NCBI RefSeq assembly: GCF_019049245.1
Contig: NZ_JAGMUK010000028.1
Location: 1-64,000 of the forward strand
Direction: 5' to 3'
DNA: 64,000 nt
From: Streptomyces sp. AC555_RSS877
GTDB taxonomy: Bacteria; Actinomycetota; Actinomycetes; Streptomycetales; Streptomycetaceae
Shown: piece by piece, positions 1 through 7,996 of the stretch
How the letters are laid out: every line of letters begins with the position of its first letter
How positions within the stretch are numbered: position 1 is the first letter of the stretch
The notes under the pieces: model-generated
Told to the model about the DNA's origin: nothing
Databases searched by the model: none
The model's input: the letters and a program-made list of their open reading frames with translations, nothing else
Program-made: the position numbers and the translations under genes

Positions 1-14
1 CGCACCCTCCCCCC

Positions 15-42
15 AGGGGCGCGGGGAACTACGCGACCAGCC
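15..42 (+). repeat. Dispersed 28-bp Streptomyces element, copy 1
   Basis: This stretch begins aggggcgcggggaactacgc and continues gaccagcc. Nearly the same 28 bases recur at 12134-12161 (reverse) and 41338-41365 (forward), each beside a gene end. It resembles the short element scattered through Streptomyces intergenic regions. Its function is unknown; a 3'-end or terminator role is inferred from position only. Confidence 0.6.
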
Positions 43-145
43 ACCAGGCACCCGCACCCGGCACACCGCACAAACCCCCACCCCCGTGGCCGCCGGCCCG
101 CCGGGCCTTGCAGCCGGGTCCCGGGGTGAGCTCTGGGGGCCGGTG

Positions 146-1117
146 TCAGCCCGTGAGGTCGGTGAGGACCGTGTCCAGGAAGGGCTCGACCGCGCCCCGC
201 CAGGCGTCCGGCTGGTCGTAGTGCACGAGGTGGCCGGCGTCGGCGACCTCCGCGTACTGGCCGCGGGGCAGCACGCGGACCATCTCCTGGGCCTCGGCGC
301 GGCCCAGCTCGCCGTCGAGACCGCGCACGACCAGGGCGGGGCACTCCACCTGGGTGAGTTCCTCCCAGTGGGCGTCGTACACCCAGGTCTCGCGGGACTC
401 GAGCATCTGCTCCGGGTCGAAGACGGGGCGCCAGCCGTCGGGGGACTCCTGCATGACCTCGGCGTAGAACTCGCCGCGGGCCGGGTTCGGGCGCTCCACC
501 CAGGGGTCGTCCTCGCCGAACCACTTGCGGACGTCGGCGAGCGTGGCGAAGGGGACGGGCCAGGCCTTGAACCAGTCCTCCCACTCGCGCTGCGAGGCGG
601 CGCCGAGTGCGGAGGCCCGCATGTCGCAGATGATCACCCCGCGGACCAGGTCGGGACGCTTGGCGGCGAGCTGCCAGGCGGTCAGGGCACCCATCGCGTG
701 GCCGATGAGGACGGCCGGCCCGAGCCCGAGCTGTTCGAGGGCGGCCTCGGCGTCCTCGACGTACGCCTCGCGCGTGTAGGACGCCCGCGGGGGTTTGTCG
801 CTCTGGCCGTGGCCGCGCTGGTCGAGGGCGACGGCGCGATGCCGCTCGGAGAGCCAGCGGGCGGTGGACGCCCAGTGCGAGGCACGGCCCATCAGGCCGT
901 GCAGTAACAGCACACCGGGGGCCCGCTCGGGCTCCCCGGGGCCGCCGGACTGCGGGGACGCCGTCCGCCCCGCTGCGGCCTGCTTCGGTACGTCCTGCTG
1001 CAGTAAGCCGTTCTGCTTCGGTACGTCCTTCGCCGGGTCGGACTTGGGAGGGTCGCCGAACTCCCAGGCGGCAAGGCGTACGCCGCCCGCCCCGATCACG
1101 TCGATGCGTCGCGCCAC
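146..1117 (-). CDS. Alpha/beta hydrolase with low-complexity insert and two TTA codons
   Basis: A 323-residue cytosolic alpha/beta-hydrolase fold protein; the substrate cannot be told. The oxyanion region VLLLHGLMG, the strand ALDQRGHGQSDKP and a nucleophile-elbow-like VLIGHAMGAL are visible. The usual serine of GxSxG is replaced by histidine (GHAMG), so classical esterase activity is doubtful. A GTG start at 1117 is chosen because a G-rich ribosome site (revcomp of ccccccta, 1129-1136) precedes it and homology begins at VARRIDVIGAGG; the frame stays open further upstream. Between beta strands (around residues 20-55) lies a Lys/Gln-rich insert containing DVPKQ twice. Leucine TTA codons at 904-907 and 1004-1006 suggest dependence on bldA tRNA. 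It reads towards the window edge, with dmdR1 behind it. Confidence 0.85.
   Translation of the reverse strand: MARRIDVIGAGGVRLAAWEFGDPPKSDPAKDVPKQNGLLQQDVPKQAAAGRTASPQSGGPGEPERAPGVLLLHGLMGRASHWASTARWLSERHRAVALDQRGHGQSDKPPRASYTREAYVEDAEAALEQLGLGPAVLIGHAMGALTAWQLAAKRPDLVRGVIICDMRASALGAASQREWEDWFKAWPVPFATLADVRKWFGEDDPWVERPNPARGEFYAEVMQESPDGWRPVFDPEQMLESRETWVYDAHWEELTQVECPALVVRGLDGELGRAEAQEMVRVLPRGQYAEVADAGHLVHYDQPDAWRGAVEPFLDTVLTDLTG
980..1029. repeat. 17-bp direct repeat inside the hydrolase gene
   Basis: The 17-mer ctgcttcggtacgtcct occurs at 980-996 and again at 1013-1029, 33 bp (11 codons) apart. On the coding strand it writes DVPKQ twice, so the gene contains an in-frame tandem duplication within its low-complexity insert. 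Confidence 0.85.
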
Positions 1118-1281
1118 TGGTCCTGGCACCCCCCTAGCTCCGCTCGGACCCGTTCGCTCCCGCTCCAGGCGGCGGGTCCTGTGAACCTCGTCCTGCCCTG
1201 CCCTGCCGTGTCTGTCGTTCCTGCCCACACCCCTGAAGCGCAGGTTCCGCGTGATGCGTCACCCGCAGAGTATCCAATTTA

Positions 1282-1297
1282 TCGAATATGTATTCGA
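1282..1297. promoter_or_regulatory. 16-bp palindrome TCGAATA-TG-TATTCGA, candidate operator
   Basis: Perfect 7-bp arms with a 2-bp centre, in an AT-rich island that is exceptional for this DNA. It lies about 165 bp upstream of the hydrolase GTG. A dimeric repressor site controlling the hydrolase, or a transcript leaving on the plus strand, is inferred. The binding protein is unknown. Confidence 0.5.
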
Positions 1298-1463
1298 AAA
1301 TACGGCTCTCGCCGACAACACCCCTCGTTCGAGTGACCACACTCCAGGAATGATCGCCGCCGCCGAGGGGAGATCTTCAACGGGAGGCGGACCGCTCGGG
1401 GAAACCGGTCCGAAGGGGATGACCTTGAGAGCTCGGGGCTCCAGGTCAGCACAGGGGAGGACA

Positions 1464-1491
1464 GGCCCCGGCGCCACCAGGCGCCGGGGCC
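1464..1491. terminator. Perfect 12-bp hairpin, probable factor-independent terminator
   Basis: Arms ggccccggcgcc and ggcgccggggcc (1464-1475, 1480-1491) flank a 4-base loop with no mismatch. There is no T tract, as is common in Streptomyces. It could end dmdR1 mRNA coming from the right, about 245 bp past its stop, or an unannotated transcript from the left. Confidence 0.55.
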
Positions 1492-1736
1492 ATCCACACG
1501 TCCACGGCACATCTTCCCGCCCCCTCCCCGGCCGGACGCGGCATCGCTGCCGGACCACGGCCAAGAACCCTCAGGTCATATGCCTCACGCGACAGCCTCG
1601 CACGGCAAGCGTCCGAGCGCTGCGATTCGGCACAGTGAATCTCGGATTCGACGAGATGGCCGGAAAACCACAACTGCCCCGCCAGTCTCGGCAGTTGAGA
1701 CGGCCATCGCCGCCTTCGGCCGTACCGCCGAACCGC

Positions 1737-2429
1737 TCAGCGCTTGGCCACGAACACGTGCGACGCGACGCCCGCCTCCAGCTCCGCCGCCTCACCACCG
1801 CTGCCCACGAGCACACCGCCCGCCGACTCCGTCACGCTCACCACCGAGCCGGGCTGCACGCCCGCCCGGCGCAGCGTGTACATCAGCTGCGCGTCCGTCT
1901 GGATCGGCTCGCCGATCCGGCGCACCACGACCGTCTTGCCCTCCAGACCCGGGTCGAGATCGGCGAGCGACACCATGCCCTCGTCCAGGAACGGGTCCGC
2001 GCCGTCCTTCTCGCCCAGCTCCTCCAGGCCCGGGATGGGATTCCCGTACGGCGACTCGGTGGGGTGGCGCAGCAGCTCGAGGACGCGGCGCTCGACCGCC
2101 TCGCTCATCACGTGCTCCCAGCGACACGCCTCGGCGTGCACCTGCTCCCACTCCAGGCCGATCACGTCGACGAGCAGACACTCCGCGAGCCGGTGCTTGC
2201 GCATCACGCGCGTGGCCAGCCGACGGCCCTCGTCCGTAAGCTCCAGGTGACGGTCGCTGGCGACGGACACCAGGCCGTCGCGCTCCATCCGCGCCACCGT
2301 CTGGCTGACCGTCGGCCCGCTCTGGTCGAGCCGCTCGGCGATCCGGGCGCGCATGGGGACCACACCTTCCTCCTCCAGCTCGAGGATGGTGCGGAGATAC
2401 ATCTCCGTGGTGTCGATCAGTCCGGACAT
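1737..2429 (-). CDS. dmdR1: DtxR-family iron-dependent repressor (DmdR1-like)
   Basis: A 230-residue Fe2+-activated repressor that binds iron boxes of siderophore and iron-uptake genes. An N-terminal winged helix (residues 1-70, SGPTVSQTVARMERDGLV recognition region) is followed by the metal/dimer domain and a C-terminal SH3-like FeoA domain (about 150-225). DtxR metal ligands are all visible: Met10; His and Glu in KHRLAECLL; His, Cys, Glu and His in VHAEACRWEHVM. The ATG at 2429 has AAGGGG six bases upstream. It is divergent from the SIS gene across 242 bp, where no clear iron box was seen. A 168-residue antisense frame (1744-2250) covers most of the gene; in S. coelicolor an antiparallel gene, adm, has been reported over dmdR1. 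Confidence 0.93.
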   Translation of the reverse strand: MSGLIDTTEMYLRTILELEEEGVVPMRARIAERLDQSGPTVSQTVARMERDGLVSVASDRHLELTDEGRRLATRVMRKHRLAECLLVDVIGLEWEQVHAEACRWEHVMSEAVERRVLELLRHPTESPYGNPIPGLEELGEKDGADPFLDEGMVSLADLDPGLEGKTVVVRRIGEPIQTDAQLMYTLRRAGVQPGSVVSVTESAGGVLVGSGGEAAELEAGVASHVFVAKR

Positions 2430-2671
2430 ACGTGCCCCTTGATGAGATCTGCCCGGAAGCACGACAGCTTCCCGGCTTGTGCGCTGGCCCTGGCACCAAT
2501 TCTGCCGGATACCACTGACAAGCGTGCCGCGCCGTGGAAACCAAGGGGTTACAGGACCCTTCCCACGACCGTATTGACATCCCAGTGGTCCAGACCGCAC
2601 CGTGATCCGCGACACACGCGCCGCGACACAGACGCCGAGACCCAGACTCCCGACGCTCCGAAGGGGCCCGC

Positions 2672-3427
2672 ATGAGCGACAGCAAGCCGGCCGGTCAGTT
2701 CTTCGACGCCGCGATCGGCCTGCTGCAACGGGTCAGAGACGAGGAGGCCCCCACCATCGAGGCGGCCGGCGTGCTCCTCGCCGACACCGTCGCCTCCGGC
2801 GGCCGGCTCTTCGCCTTCGGCGCCGGTCACTCCTCCCTCGCCGCACAGGACGTCGTCTACCGCGCCGGCGGCCTCGCCCTGATGAACCTGCTGGCCGTCC
2901 CCGGCACCGTCGGCGTCGACGTCATGCCGGCGACACTCGGCTCGGCCCTCGAACGCGTCGACGGCCTCGCCCGCGCCGTCCTCGACTGCTCCCCGGCCCG
3001 CGCGGGCGACGCCCTCGTGATCATCTCCCTCTCCGGACGCAACGCCCTCCCCGTCGAGATGGCCATAAGCGCCCGCGCCCTGGGCCTCAAGGTCATCGGC
3101 GTGACATCCGTCGCGTACGCCACGGAGACGACGTCCCGGCACCTCTCCGGCACCTACCTCAAGGACCACTGCGACATCGTCCTCGACTCGAAGATCGCCG
3201 TCGGCGACGCGGAACTCACCCTCGACACCATCCCGGCCCCCTTCGCCCCCGCCTCCACGGTCGTCACCTCGGCCATCCTCCAGGCGGTCATGGCCACGGC
3301 GGCGAGCAGCCTGGCCGACCGGGGCATCGAACCCCCACTGCTGCGCTCGGGGAACGTGGACGGGGGCCACGAATGGAACGGACGGGTGTTCGAGAAGTAC
3401 GGGGAGCGGATCTTCTACCGGCGCTAG
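2672..3427 (+). CDS. SIS-domain sugar-phosphate-binding protein (UPF0309 type)
   Basis: A 251-residue cytosolic protein with a single SIS fold spanning about residues 35-200. The loop GAGHSSLAAQD and the Ser-rich loop VIISLSGRNALPVEMA are typical phosphosugar-contacting elements, followed by GVTSVAY. It is probably an isomerase or sugar-phosphate sensor; the exact substrate is unknown. The ATG at 2672 follows an AAGGGGC ribosome site. It is divergent from dmdR1. A TTGACA hexamer at 2574-2579 is a possible -35 box, though the matching -10 is poor. Confidence 0.88.
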   Translation: MSDSKPAGQFFDAAIGLLQRVRDEEAPTIEAAGVLLADTVASGGRLFAFGAGHSSLAAQDVVYRAGGLALMNLLAVPGTVGVDVMPATLGSALERVDGLARAVLDCSPARAGDALVIISLSGRNALPVEMAISARALGLKVIGVTSVAYATETTSRHLSGTYLKDHCDIVLDSKIAVGDAELTLDTIPAPFAPASTVVTSAILQAVMATAASSLADRGIEPPLLRSGNVDGGHEWNGRVFEKYGERIFYRR

Positions 3428-3460
3428 ACACCCGCCGGTCCGCGGACAGTCGTACTGCCG

Positions 3461-4867
3461 CTACTCCCGCCCCAGCACCTCGGCCAGATCCAACGCCGAG
3501 CCGATCCGAACGGCCACATCCTCCGCGTACACCGCGTCCCCACGCTCGAACTGACTCCGCCCGGCCCCACGCAGAAACGTCACGACCCCCAGCGTCCGCC
3601 CCCGACTCCGCAGCACCGCGCACAACGCGTGCACCGCATCCGACGGCCACTGCCGGGAAACCGCCCACTCCCGGGCCTTCTCCACCGACACGGTCCCCAC
3701 ACTCGCCCGCACCGACCCGGCCCGCTCCACGCACTGCAACGCCGGATGCCCCTCCCCGTACCGCACCGGCAAACCCGCCTGCCCGGTGAGCAGAGACGGC
3801 CCCGGCGCCCCCGAGGGCGTCGCCGCGACCCGTACCAGCCGCAGCGAACCCGTCTCCGCCCCGTCCGCCACCGCGCCGCCCGACACCCGGTCGATCAGCG
3901 CATGGTCGGCGAACCCGGCCAGCGCGAAGTCCAGGTGCACAGCCGCCGCCTCACGCGGGTCCTCGCACTCGGCGGCGGCCCGGACAGCCCGGTGCAACTG
4001 ATTCGTACGGAACCGCAGCAGCGACGCCTCCTGCTCACTCTGCTTGGCGTCCGTCACGTCATGGAAGAGCCAGCCCACGCCCAGCGGTACGGGCTCCTCC
4101 GCGAGCGGTGACGCCAGCCGCACGAACCCGCAGCGCCAGCAACGCCGCTGCTCACCGTCCGGCGTACGCACACTCACCCAGATCTCGGCCGGCGCGGGCG
4201 GCGCGCCCTCGGCCAGCACATGCGTGAGCGCGCTCTCCAACTCCTCGACACCCTGGGCGAGCAGATCCCCGAGCGGCCGCCCCAGGACGGACGTACGCCC
4301 GACACCCAGCGCCCGCGCGGCATGCGCGTTGACCACGGCGGGCCGCAGATCGGCGTCGACGAGCACGACACCCCAGCTCGCTTCCTCGAACAGCGCCTCG
4401 CTCAGCGCGATCGACCGCTCCAGGTCGATCTGCGTGTGCACCTCACTGAAAGCGCAGTACAGCCCCGCGGGCTTACCGTCCGGCCCACGCACCGCCGCCG
4501 ACTGCGTCCGTACGAGCACCCGCCCGCCGTCCTTGGTCAGCAACGCGAACTCGTGCACCTGCCGCCCGGGAGCGTGCATCGCGGCCAGCAGCCGCCCCTC
4601 CACCTCCTCGGCGTCGGCACTGCGCACCGCCCACCCGGCGAACCCGTGCCGCCCCACGGCCTCGGCGGCGCTCCACCCGAGGATCCGCTCGGCCTCGCGG
4701 TTCCAGTGCGTCACCACCCCGTCCGCGTCGAAGGCGCACAGGGCCGCGTCCATCCCGTCGAGCAGCGCGGCCAGCAGATCCGAGCCGTCCGAACCCTCCG
4801 GACCGTCCCGCTCGGGCTCGTCCGGCCCGATCTCGTCGGTGGTCCCACTACGCCGGGAAGCACTCAC
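3461..4867 (-). CDS. PAS-PAS-GAF sensory protein without a kinase domain
   Basis: A 468-residue soluble signalling protein. Residues about 35-150 form a first PAS domain (CAFDADGVVTHWNREAERIL), 160-285 a second (VVLVDADLRPAVVNAHAARA, followed by a PAC-like GWLFHDVTDAKQSE), and 310-465 a GAF-like domain ending AVRIGSALDLAEVLGRE. No histidine kinase, GGDEF or PP2C catalytic domain follows, so it must act through a partner. The start is GTG at 4867, with AGGGGG just upstream; the frame is open 20 codons further but without a ribosome site. It converges on the SIS gene with a 33-bp gap. Confidence 0.82.
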   Translation of the reverse strand: MSASRRSGTTDEIGPDEPERDGPEGSDGSDLLAALLDGMDAALCAFDADGVVTHWNREAERILGWSAAEAVGRHGFAGWAVRSADAEEVEGRLLAAMHAPGRQVHEFALLTKDGGRVLVRTQSAAVRGPDGKPAGLYCAFSEVHTQIDLERSIALSEALFEEASWGVVLVDADLRPAVVNAHAARALGVGRTSVLGRPLGDLLAQGVEELESALTHVLAEGAPPAPAEIWVSVRTPDGEQRRCWRCGFVRLASPLAEEPVPLGVGWLFHDVTDAKQSEQEASLLRFRTNQLHRAVRAAAECEDPREAAAVHLDFALAGFADHALIDRVSGGAVADGAETGSLRLVRVAATPSGAPGPSLLTGQAGLPVRYGEGHPALQCVERAGSVRASVGTVSVEKAREWAVSRQWPSDAVHALCAVLRSRGRTLGVVTFLRGAGRSQFERGDAVYAEDVAVRIGSALDLAEVLGRE

Positions 4868-5017
4868 CTGGACCCCCTGCAGGCTGCCGCGTCCGCACGT
4901 ACGGCACGTCGGTTCGCTCACTAACAATCATCTAACTGGAACGTGACGCAGCACACACCGGGTTCCCACAAGATGGAAAAAATCGTTGTGCGCCGGAAAT
5001 CCGAGTATCCCGCCGGC

Positions 5018-5470
5018 CTAGACCTGGGACGGCGCGAGCCTCAGATCCACCCACACGTCCGTCTCACCGTCCAGCACATACCGCTCCACCTCCACGAAGC
5101 CCCGCGCCCCGGCGAACCGCAGCCCGTCCTCATTCACCGCCAGCACACACGTCTCGACCACCCGAGCCCCCAGCTCATGCGCACACCGGAGCCCCTTCTC
5201 ATACAACGCCGCCCCAAACCCCCGCCCCCGGTACTCGGGCAGCACGCGCGCGATGACGGTCGCCACGGCCCCCTCCCCCTCGGGCGGCCGCACGGTCGAA
5301 CACCCGACGACCATCTCCCCGAGATACGCGTTCTCCAGCCGGTAACGCCCAGCGCGCTCCCGCACCTCATCGATCCCCATGGCAGCGGGCGGCACGATCA
5401 CGTTGTGCACATGCCGCCACTCCTCGAGCACGACGTCTCCGTCGACCGGCTGAATCCGCAGGTCAGGCAC
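5018..5470 (-). CDS. GNAT N-acetyltransferase
   Basis: A 150-residue acetyl-CoA-dependent acetyltransferase. Motif A, VIARVLPEYRGRGFGAALYEKG, carries the Q/RxxGxG/A acetyl-CoA pyrophosphate loop. The C-terminal ARVVETCVLAVNEDGLRFAGARGF is the usual motif B region. GTG at 5470 is preferred because AGGGGG lies about ten bases upstream; an in-frame GTG at 5479 sits too close to that site. The acceptor substrate is unknown. Confidence 0.85.
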   Translation of the reverse strand: MPDLRIQPVDGDVVLEEWRHVHNVIVPPAAMGIDEVRERAGRYRLENAYLGEMVVGCSTVRPPEGEGAVATVIARVLPEYRGRGFGAALYEKGLRCAHELGARVVETCVLAVNEDGLRFAGARGFVEVERYVLDGETDVWVDLRLAPSQV

Positions 5471-5532
5471 GACGACCACGCCCCCTTCGCGCGGGCATCT
5501 CTGTCTCCATGTTCAAGTCCCGGAAAAAGCGG

Positions 5533-5561
5533 TTGATCGCACGCCCACCGGTTCTTAGTGT
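5533..5561 (+). promoter_or_regulatory. Strong housekeeping-type promoter for an orphan transcript
   Basis: TTGATC (5533-5538) and TAGTGT (5556-5561) are separated by exactly 17 bp and match the Streptomyces HrdB consensus well. Transcription would begin near 5568 and read into the 12-codon leader ORF and structured region. Confidence 0.75.
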
Positions 5562-5594
5562 GTGGGCTACACGAGAAGGGAGGTGGTTCGGCAG

Positions 5595-5633
5595 ATGTAC
5601 AAGAACCGGACGCGTGAGGTGGCTGCGGGCTAG
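5595..5633 (+). CDS. 12-residue leader peptide MYKNRTREVAAG
   Basis: The ATG at 5595 is preceded by an unusually strong ribosome site, AAGGGAGGTGG, about eight bases away, and the ORF ends with TAG at 5631-5633. The peptide is basic, with two arginines and one lysine in twelve residues. Its position between promoter and stem-loops suggests its translation controls RNA folding, or that the peptide itself is the product. No homologue is claimed. Confidence 0.55.
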   Translation: MYKNRTREVAAG

Positions 5634-5794
5634 CGGCCCGTCACCCCACCGAGTGCGGTGCCGGACCAGCGCGTGAAAGAAGCGCGCAGCCGGCCCAATC
5701 CCAGCAGTCACCCGACCCGCGAGCTCGCCGGTACGTCCGGCCGGCTTCTTCGCCGTCAGGCGGAGGGACCACGAGCTCGCGGGTCGTCTGCGTT

Positions 5795-5846
5795 CGCGGG
5801 ACCGAACAACTCCGCGTGGCACCACGCGGAGTTGTTCGGTCCCGCG
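5795..5846. terminator. 25-bp perfect inverted repeat, bidirectional terminator
   Basis: Left arm 5795-5819 and right arm 5822-5846 are exact complements with only two bases between them. It lies 20 bp past the citrate synthase stop and at the end of the orphan RNA unit, so it can stop transcripts from both sides. Confidence 0.85.
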
Positions 5847-5865
5847 TGATGCCCGGCGGCAGGGC

Positions 5866-6966
5866 TCAGCGCACGATGTCGCCGTAGCCCTCGATCTCGC
5901 GCGGGTCGCGGGAGCCGGGGCCGATGTAGCGGGCGGAGGGGCGGACCAGGCGGCCGGTGCGCTTCTGTTCCAGGATGTGGGCCGACCAGCCGGCCGTGCG
6001 GGCGCAGGTGAACATCGAGGTGAACATGTGGGCCGGGACCTCGGCGAAGTCGAGGATGATGGCGGCCCAGAACTCGACGTTCGTGGCGAGGACCCGGTCG
6101 GGGCGGCGGGCGTGGAGCTCTGCCAGGGCCGCCTTCTCCAGGGCTTCGGCGATCTCGAAGCGGGGGGCGCCGAGTTCGCGGGCGGTGCGGCGCAGGACGC
6201 GGGCTCGCGGGTCTTCGGCGCGGTAGACGCGGTGGCCGAAGCCCATCAGGCGTTCGCCCTTGTCGAGGGCCTGCTTGACGTAGGCGTCGGCGTCGCCGGT
6301 GCGTTCGATCTCCTCGATCATGCCGAGGACACGGGAGGGGGCGCCGCCGTGCAGCGGGCCGGACATGGCTCCTACGGCGCCGGAGAGAGCGGCCGCGACG
6401 TCCGCGCCCGTCGAGGCGATGACGCGGGCCGTGAAGGTGGAGGCGTTCATCCCGTGTTCGGCGGCGGAGGTCCAGTAGGCGTCGACGGCCGCCACGTGCT
6501 TGGGGTCGGGCTCGCCGCGCCAGCGGATCATGAAGCGTTCGACGACGGACTGCGCCTTGTCGATCTCCCGCTGCGGGACCATGGGCAGGCCCTGGCCGCG
6601 GGCGGACTGGGCGACGTAGGACAGGGCCATCACGGCGGCTCGGGCGAGGTCCGCGCGGGCCTGGGCGGAGTCGATGTCCAGCAGCGGCTTCAGGCCCCAC
6701 ACGGGGGCCAGCATGGCGAGCGCGGACTGGACGTCGACGCGGATGTCGCCGGAGTGCACGGGGATCGGGAAGGGCTCGGCGGGCGGCAGGCCGGGGTTGA
6801 AGGCGCCGTCGACGAGCAGTCCCCAGACGTTGCCGAACGAGACCTGGCCCACCAGGTCCTCGATGTCGACGCCCCGGTACCGGAGTGCGCCGCCCTCCTT
6901 GTCGGGTTCGGCGATCTCCGTCTCGAACGCGACGACTCCTTCGAGTCCGGGTACGAAGTCGGACAT
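5866..6966 (-). CDS. Citrate synthase family protein with Asp-to-Glu change at the catalytic position
   Basis: A 366-residue citrate/2-methylcitrate synthase-fold enzyme condensing an acyl-CoA with oxaloacetate. Catalytic histidines are in [12 protein letters not shown] and [14 protein letters not shown]. The third catalytic residue, normally Asp in NVDF, is Glu here (TNVEFWAA). Arginine-containing substrate motifs follow ([13 protein letters not shown]). The ATG at 6966 has GAGGAG upstream; the frame runs open a further 41 codons without support. Streptomyces usually carries another main citrate synthase elsewhere, so this may be a secondary or specialised enzyme. The 318-bp gap to divergent pdxH holds both promoters. 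Confidence 0.88.
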   Translation of the reverse strand: MSDFVPGLEGVVAFETEIAEPDKEGGALRYRGVDIEDLVGQVSFGNVWGLLVDGAFNPGLPPAEPFPIPVHSGDIRVDVQSALAMLAPVWGLKPLLDIDSAQARADLARAAVMALSYVAQSARGQGLPMVPQREIDKAQSVVERFMIRWRGEPDPKHVAAVDAYWTSAAEHGMNASTFTARVIASTGADVAAALSGAVGAMSGPLHGGAPSRVLGMIEEIERTGDADAYVKQALDKGERLMGFGHRVYRAEDPRARVLRRTARELGAPRFEIAEALEKAALAELHARRPDRVLATNVEFWAAIILDFAEVPAHMFTSMFTCARTAGWSAHILEQKRTGRLVRPSARYIGPGSRDPREIEGYGDIVR

Positions 6967-7284
6967 CAGGCGGCTCCTCTTGATGTGTGCGACGGGTGGT
7001 GGGGATGTTCTGTTGTGCTGCGGCCGGTGTGCTGCGGGTGCGGCGACCACGTGACGGGCGGTGGGTGTGCGGCCGTCCCACGGATCCACGGTTCGTCTGC
7101 GAGAACTCGCGGCCCTGGGCGGTACCTCTGTGATGCCCCGCGCGGTCGGCGGTCACCCGACCGGAACGGCATCAGCACGATAGCCGCGAGTGTCACCCTT
7201 GGGGAGATGTTGCGGCACTGGGTGCCACTCAGTGATGAAGGACACCGTGCTGAACGCGGCCCGTGGATACGGCAGGATGACGGC
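6967..7284. other. Divergent promoter region, citrate synthase / pdxH
   Basis: No gene is seen in these 318 bases. A weak dyad CACTG-N9-CAGTG lies at 7216-7234, about 50 bp before pdxH, and is the only symmetric site noticed. Confidence 0.4.
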
Positions 7285-7950
7285 GTGACCGACCGAGACG
7301 CCCCCCTCGATCCCGCCTCCATGCGCAAGCAGTACCGCGCCGAAGGGCTGACCGAGGCCGACCTGGCCGCAACGCCCGTCGAGCAGTTCGCGCGCTGGTT
7401 CAAGGAGGCCGCGATCGAGGGGCGGCTCTTCGAGCCGAACGCCATGGTCGTCGCCACGGCGGACGCCGAGGGCCGGCCCAGCGCGCGCACGGTGCTGCTG
7501 AAGCACTTCGACGAGCAGGGTTTCGTCTTCTACACCAACTACGACTCCCGCAAGGCCCGCGAGCTGGCGGAGAACCCATTCGTCTCGTTGCTGTTCCCGT
7601 GGCATCCGATGGCCCGCCAGGTCATCGTCACGGGCGTCGCGTGGCGCACCGGACGGGACGAGACGGCCGCGTATTTCCGCAGTCGCCCGCACGGCTCCCA
7701 GCTCGGTGCGTGGGCGAGCGCGCAGTCCTCGGTGATCGCGGACCGCACCGGCCTGGACGCGGCTTACGCGGAGCTGGCCGCCCGCTATCCGGAGGGCGAG
7801 CAGGTGCCGGTCCCGCCGAACTGGGGCGGCTTCCGGGTGGCGCCGGAGGCGGTGGAGTTCTGGCAGGGCCGTGAGAACCGGCTGCACGACCGGCTGCGGT
7901 ACGTGGCGGAGCCGGACGGGAGCTGGCGGGTGGAGCGGCTCAGTCCGTGA
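7285..7950 (+). CDS. pdxH: Pyridoxamine/pyridoxine 5'-phosphate oxidase
   Basis: A 221-residue FMN enzyme making pyridoxal 5'-phosphate from PNP or PMP with O2. Family motifs are in order: [15 protein letters not shown] near the N-terminus, [30 protein letters not shown] (FMN binding), [25 protein letters not shown], and the C-terminal [20 protein letters not shown] with RLHDRLRY. Its length matches the family. The start is GTG at 7285; the same frame is open antisense through citrate synthase, but that part is a shadow. PLP made here would serve enzymes such as the SerC encoded at 32 kb. Confidence 0.96.
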   Translation: MTDRDAPLDPASMRKQYRAEGLTEADLAATPVEQFARWFKEAAIEGRLFEPNAMVVATADAEGRPSARTVLLKHFDEQGFVFYTNYDSRKARELAENPFVSLLFPWHPMARQVIVTGVAWRTGRDETAAYFRSRPHGSQLGAWASAQSSVIADRTGLDAAYAELAARYPEGEQVPVPPNWGGFRVAPEAVEFWQGRENRLHDRLRYVAEPDGSWRVERLSP

Positions 7951-7996
7951 GGGCGGGGGCGGCGGCCGGGCCCGGAACCGCTGATCCGGTCCTCCG

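Larger units (their letters stand above)
1118..1736. other. Gene-poor 620-bp intergenic region
   Basis: No convincing coding region lies between the hydrolase start and the dmdR1 stop. It holds an AT-rich palindrome (1282-1297) near the hydrolase promoter, a strong hairpin (1464-1491), and about 170 bases between them rich in short complementary segments. An independent small RNA is possible, but I cannot recognise a family. Confidence 0.5.
5568..5846 (+). ncRNA. Putative structured RNA with leader ORF and terminator, no downstream gene
   Basis: A roughly 280-base transcript is implied by the promoter at 5533-5561 and the terminator at 5795-5846. After the 12-codon ORF come small hairpins, then a long-range perfect 15-bp pairing (5713-5727 with 5772-5786: cgacccgcgagctcg and its complement). 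That stem encloses ccggtacgtccgg, which can also pair differently with gccggcc segments near 5689-5740. The layout, strong ribosome site then short ORF then alternative stems then terminator, is that of a ribosome-mediated attenuator. Yet the next plus-strand gene is pdxH, 1.4 kb away, beyond the oppositely oriented citrate synthase. It may therefore be a stand-alone regulatory RNA or a small peptide mRNA. I do not recognise the family. Confidence 0.6.

Noticed and set aside
1298..1491. 6S RNA or another known RNA family
   Set aside because: No recognisable long imperfect hairpin with a central bulge or other family signature was seen.
2430..2671. Iron box between dmdR1 and the SIS gene
   Set aside because: No sequence resembling the 19-bp TTAGGTTAGGCTCACCTAA-type site was found.
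5658..5849. A 63-codon frame inside the orphan RNA region
   Set aside because: It lacks a ribosome site and reads through both arms of the terminator, so it is probably a by-product of the structured DNA.
5977..7284. Plus-strand open frame continuous with pdxH
   Set aside because: It is antisense to citrate synthase; PdxH homology and its GTG start begin at 7285.
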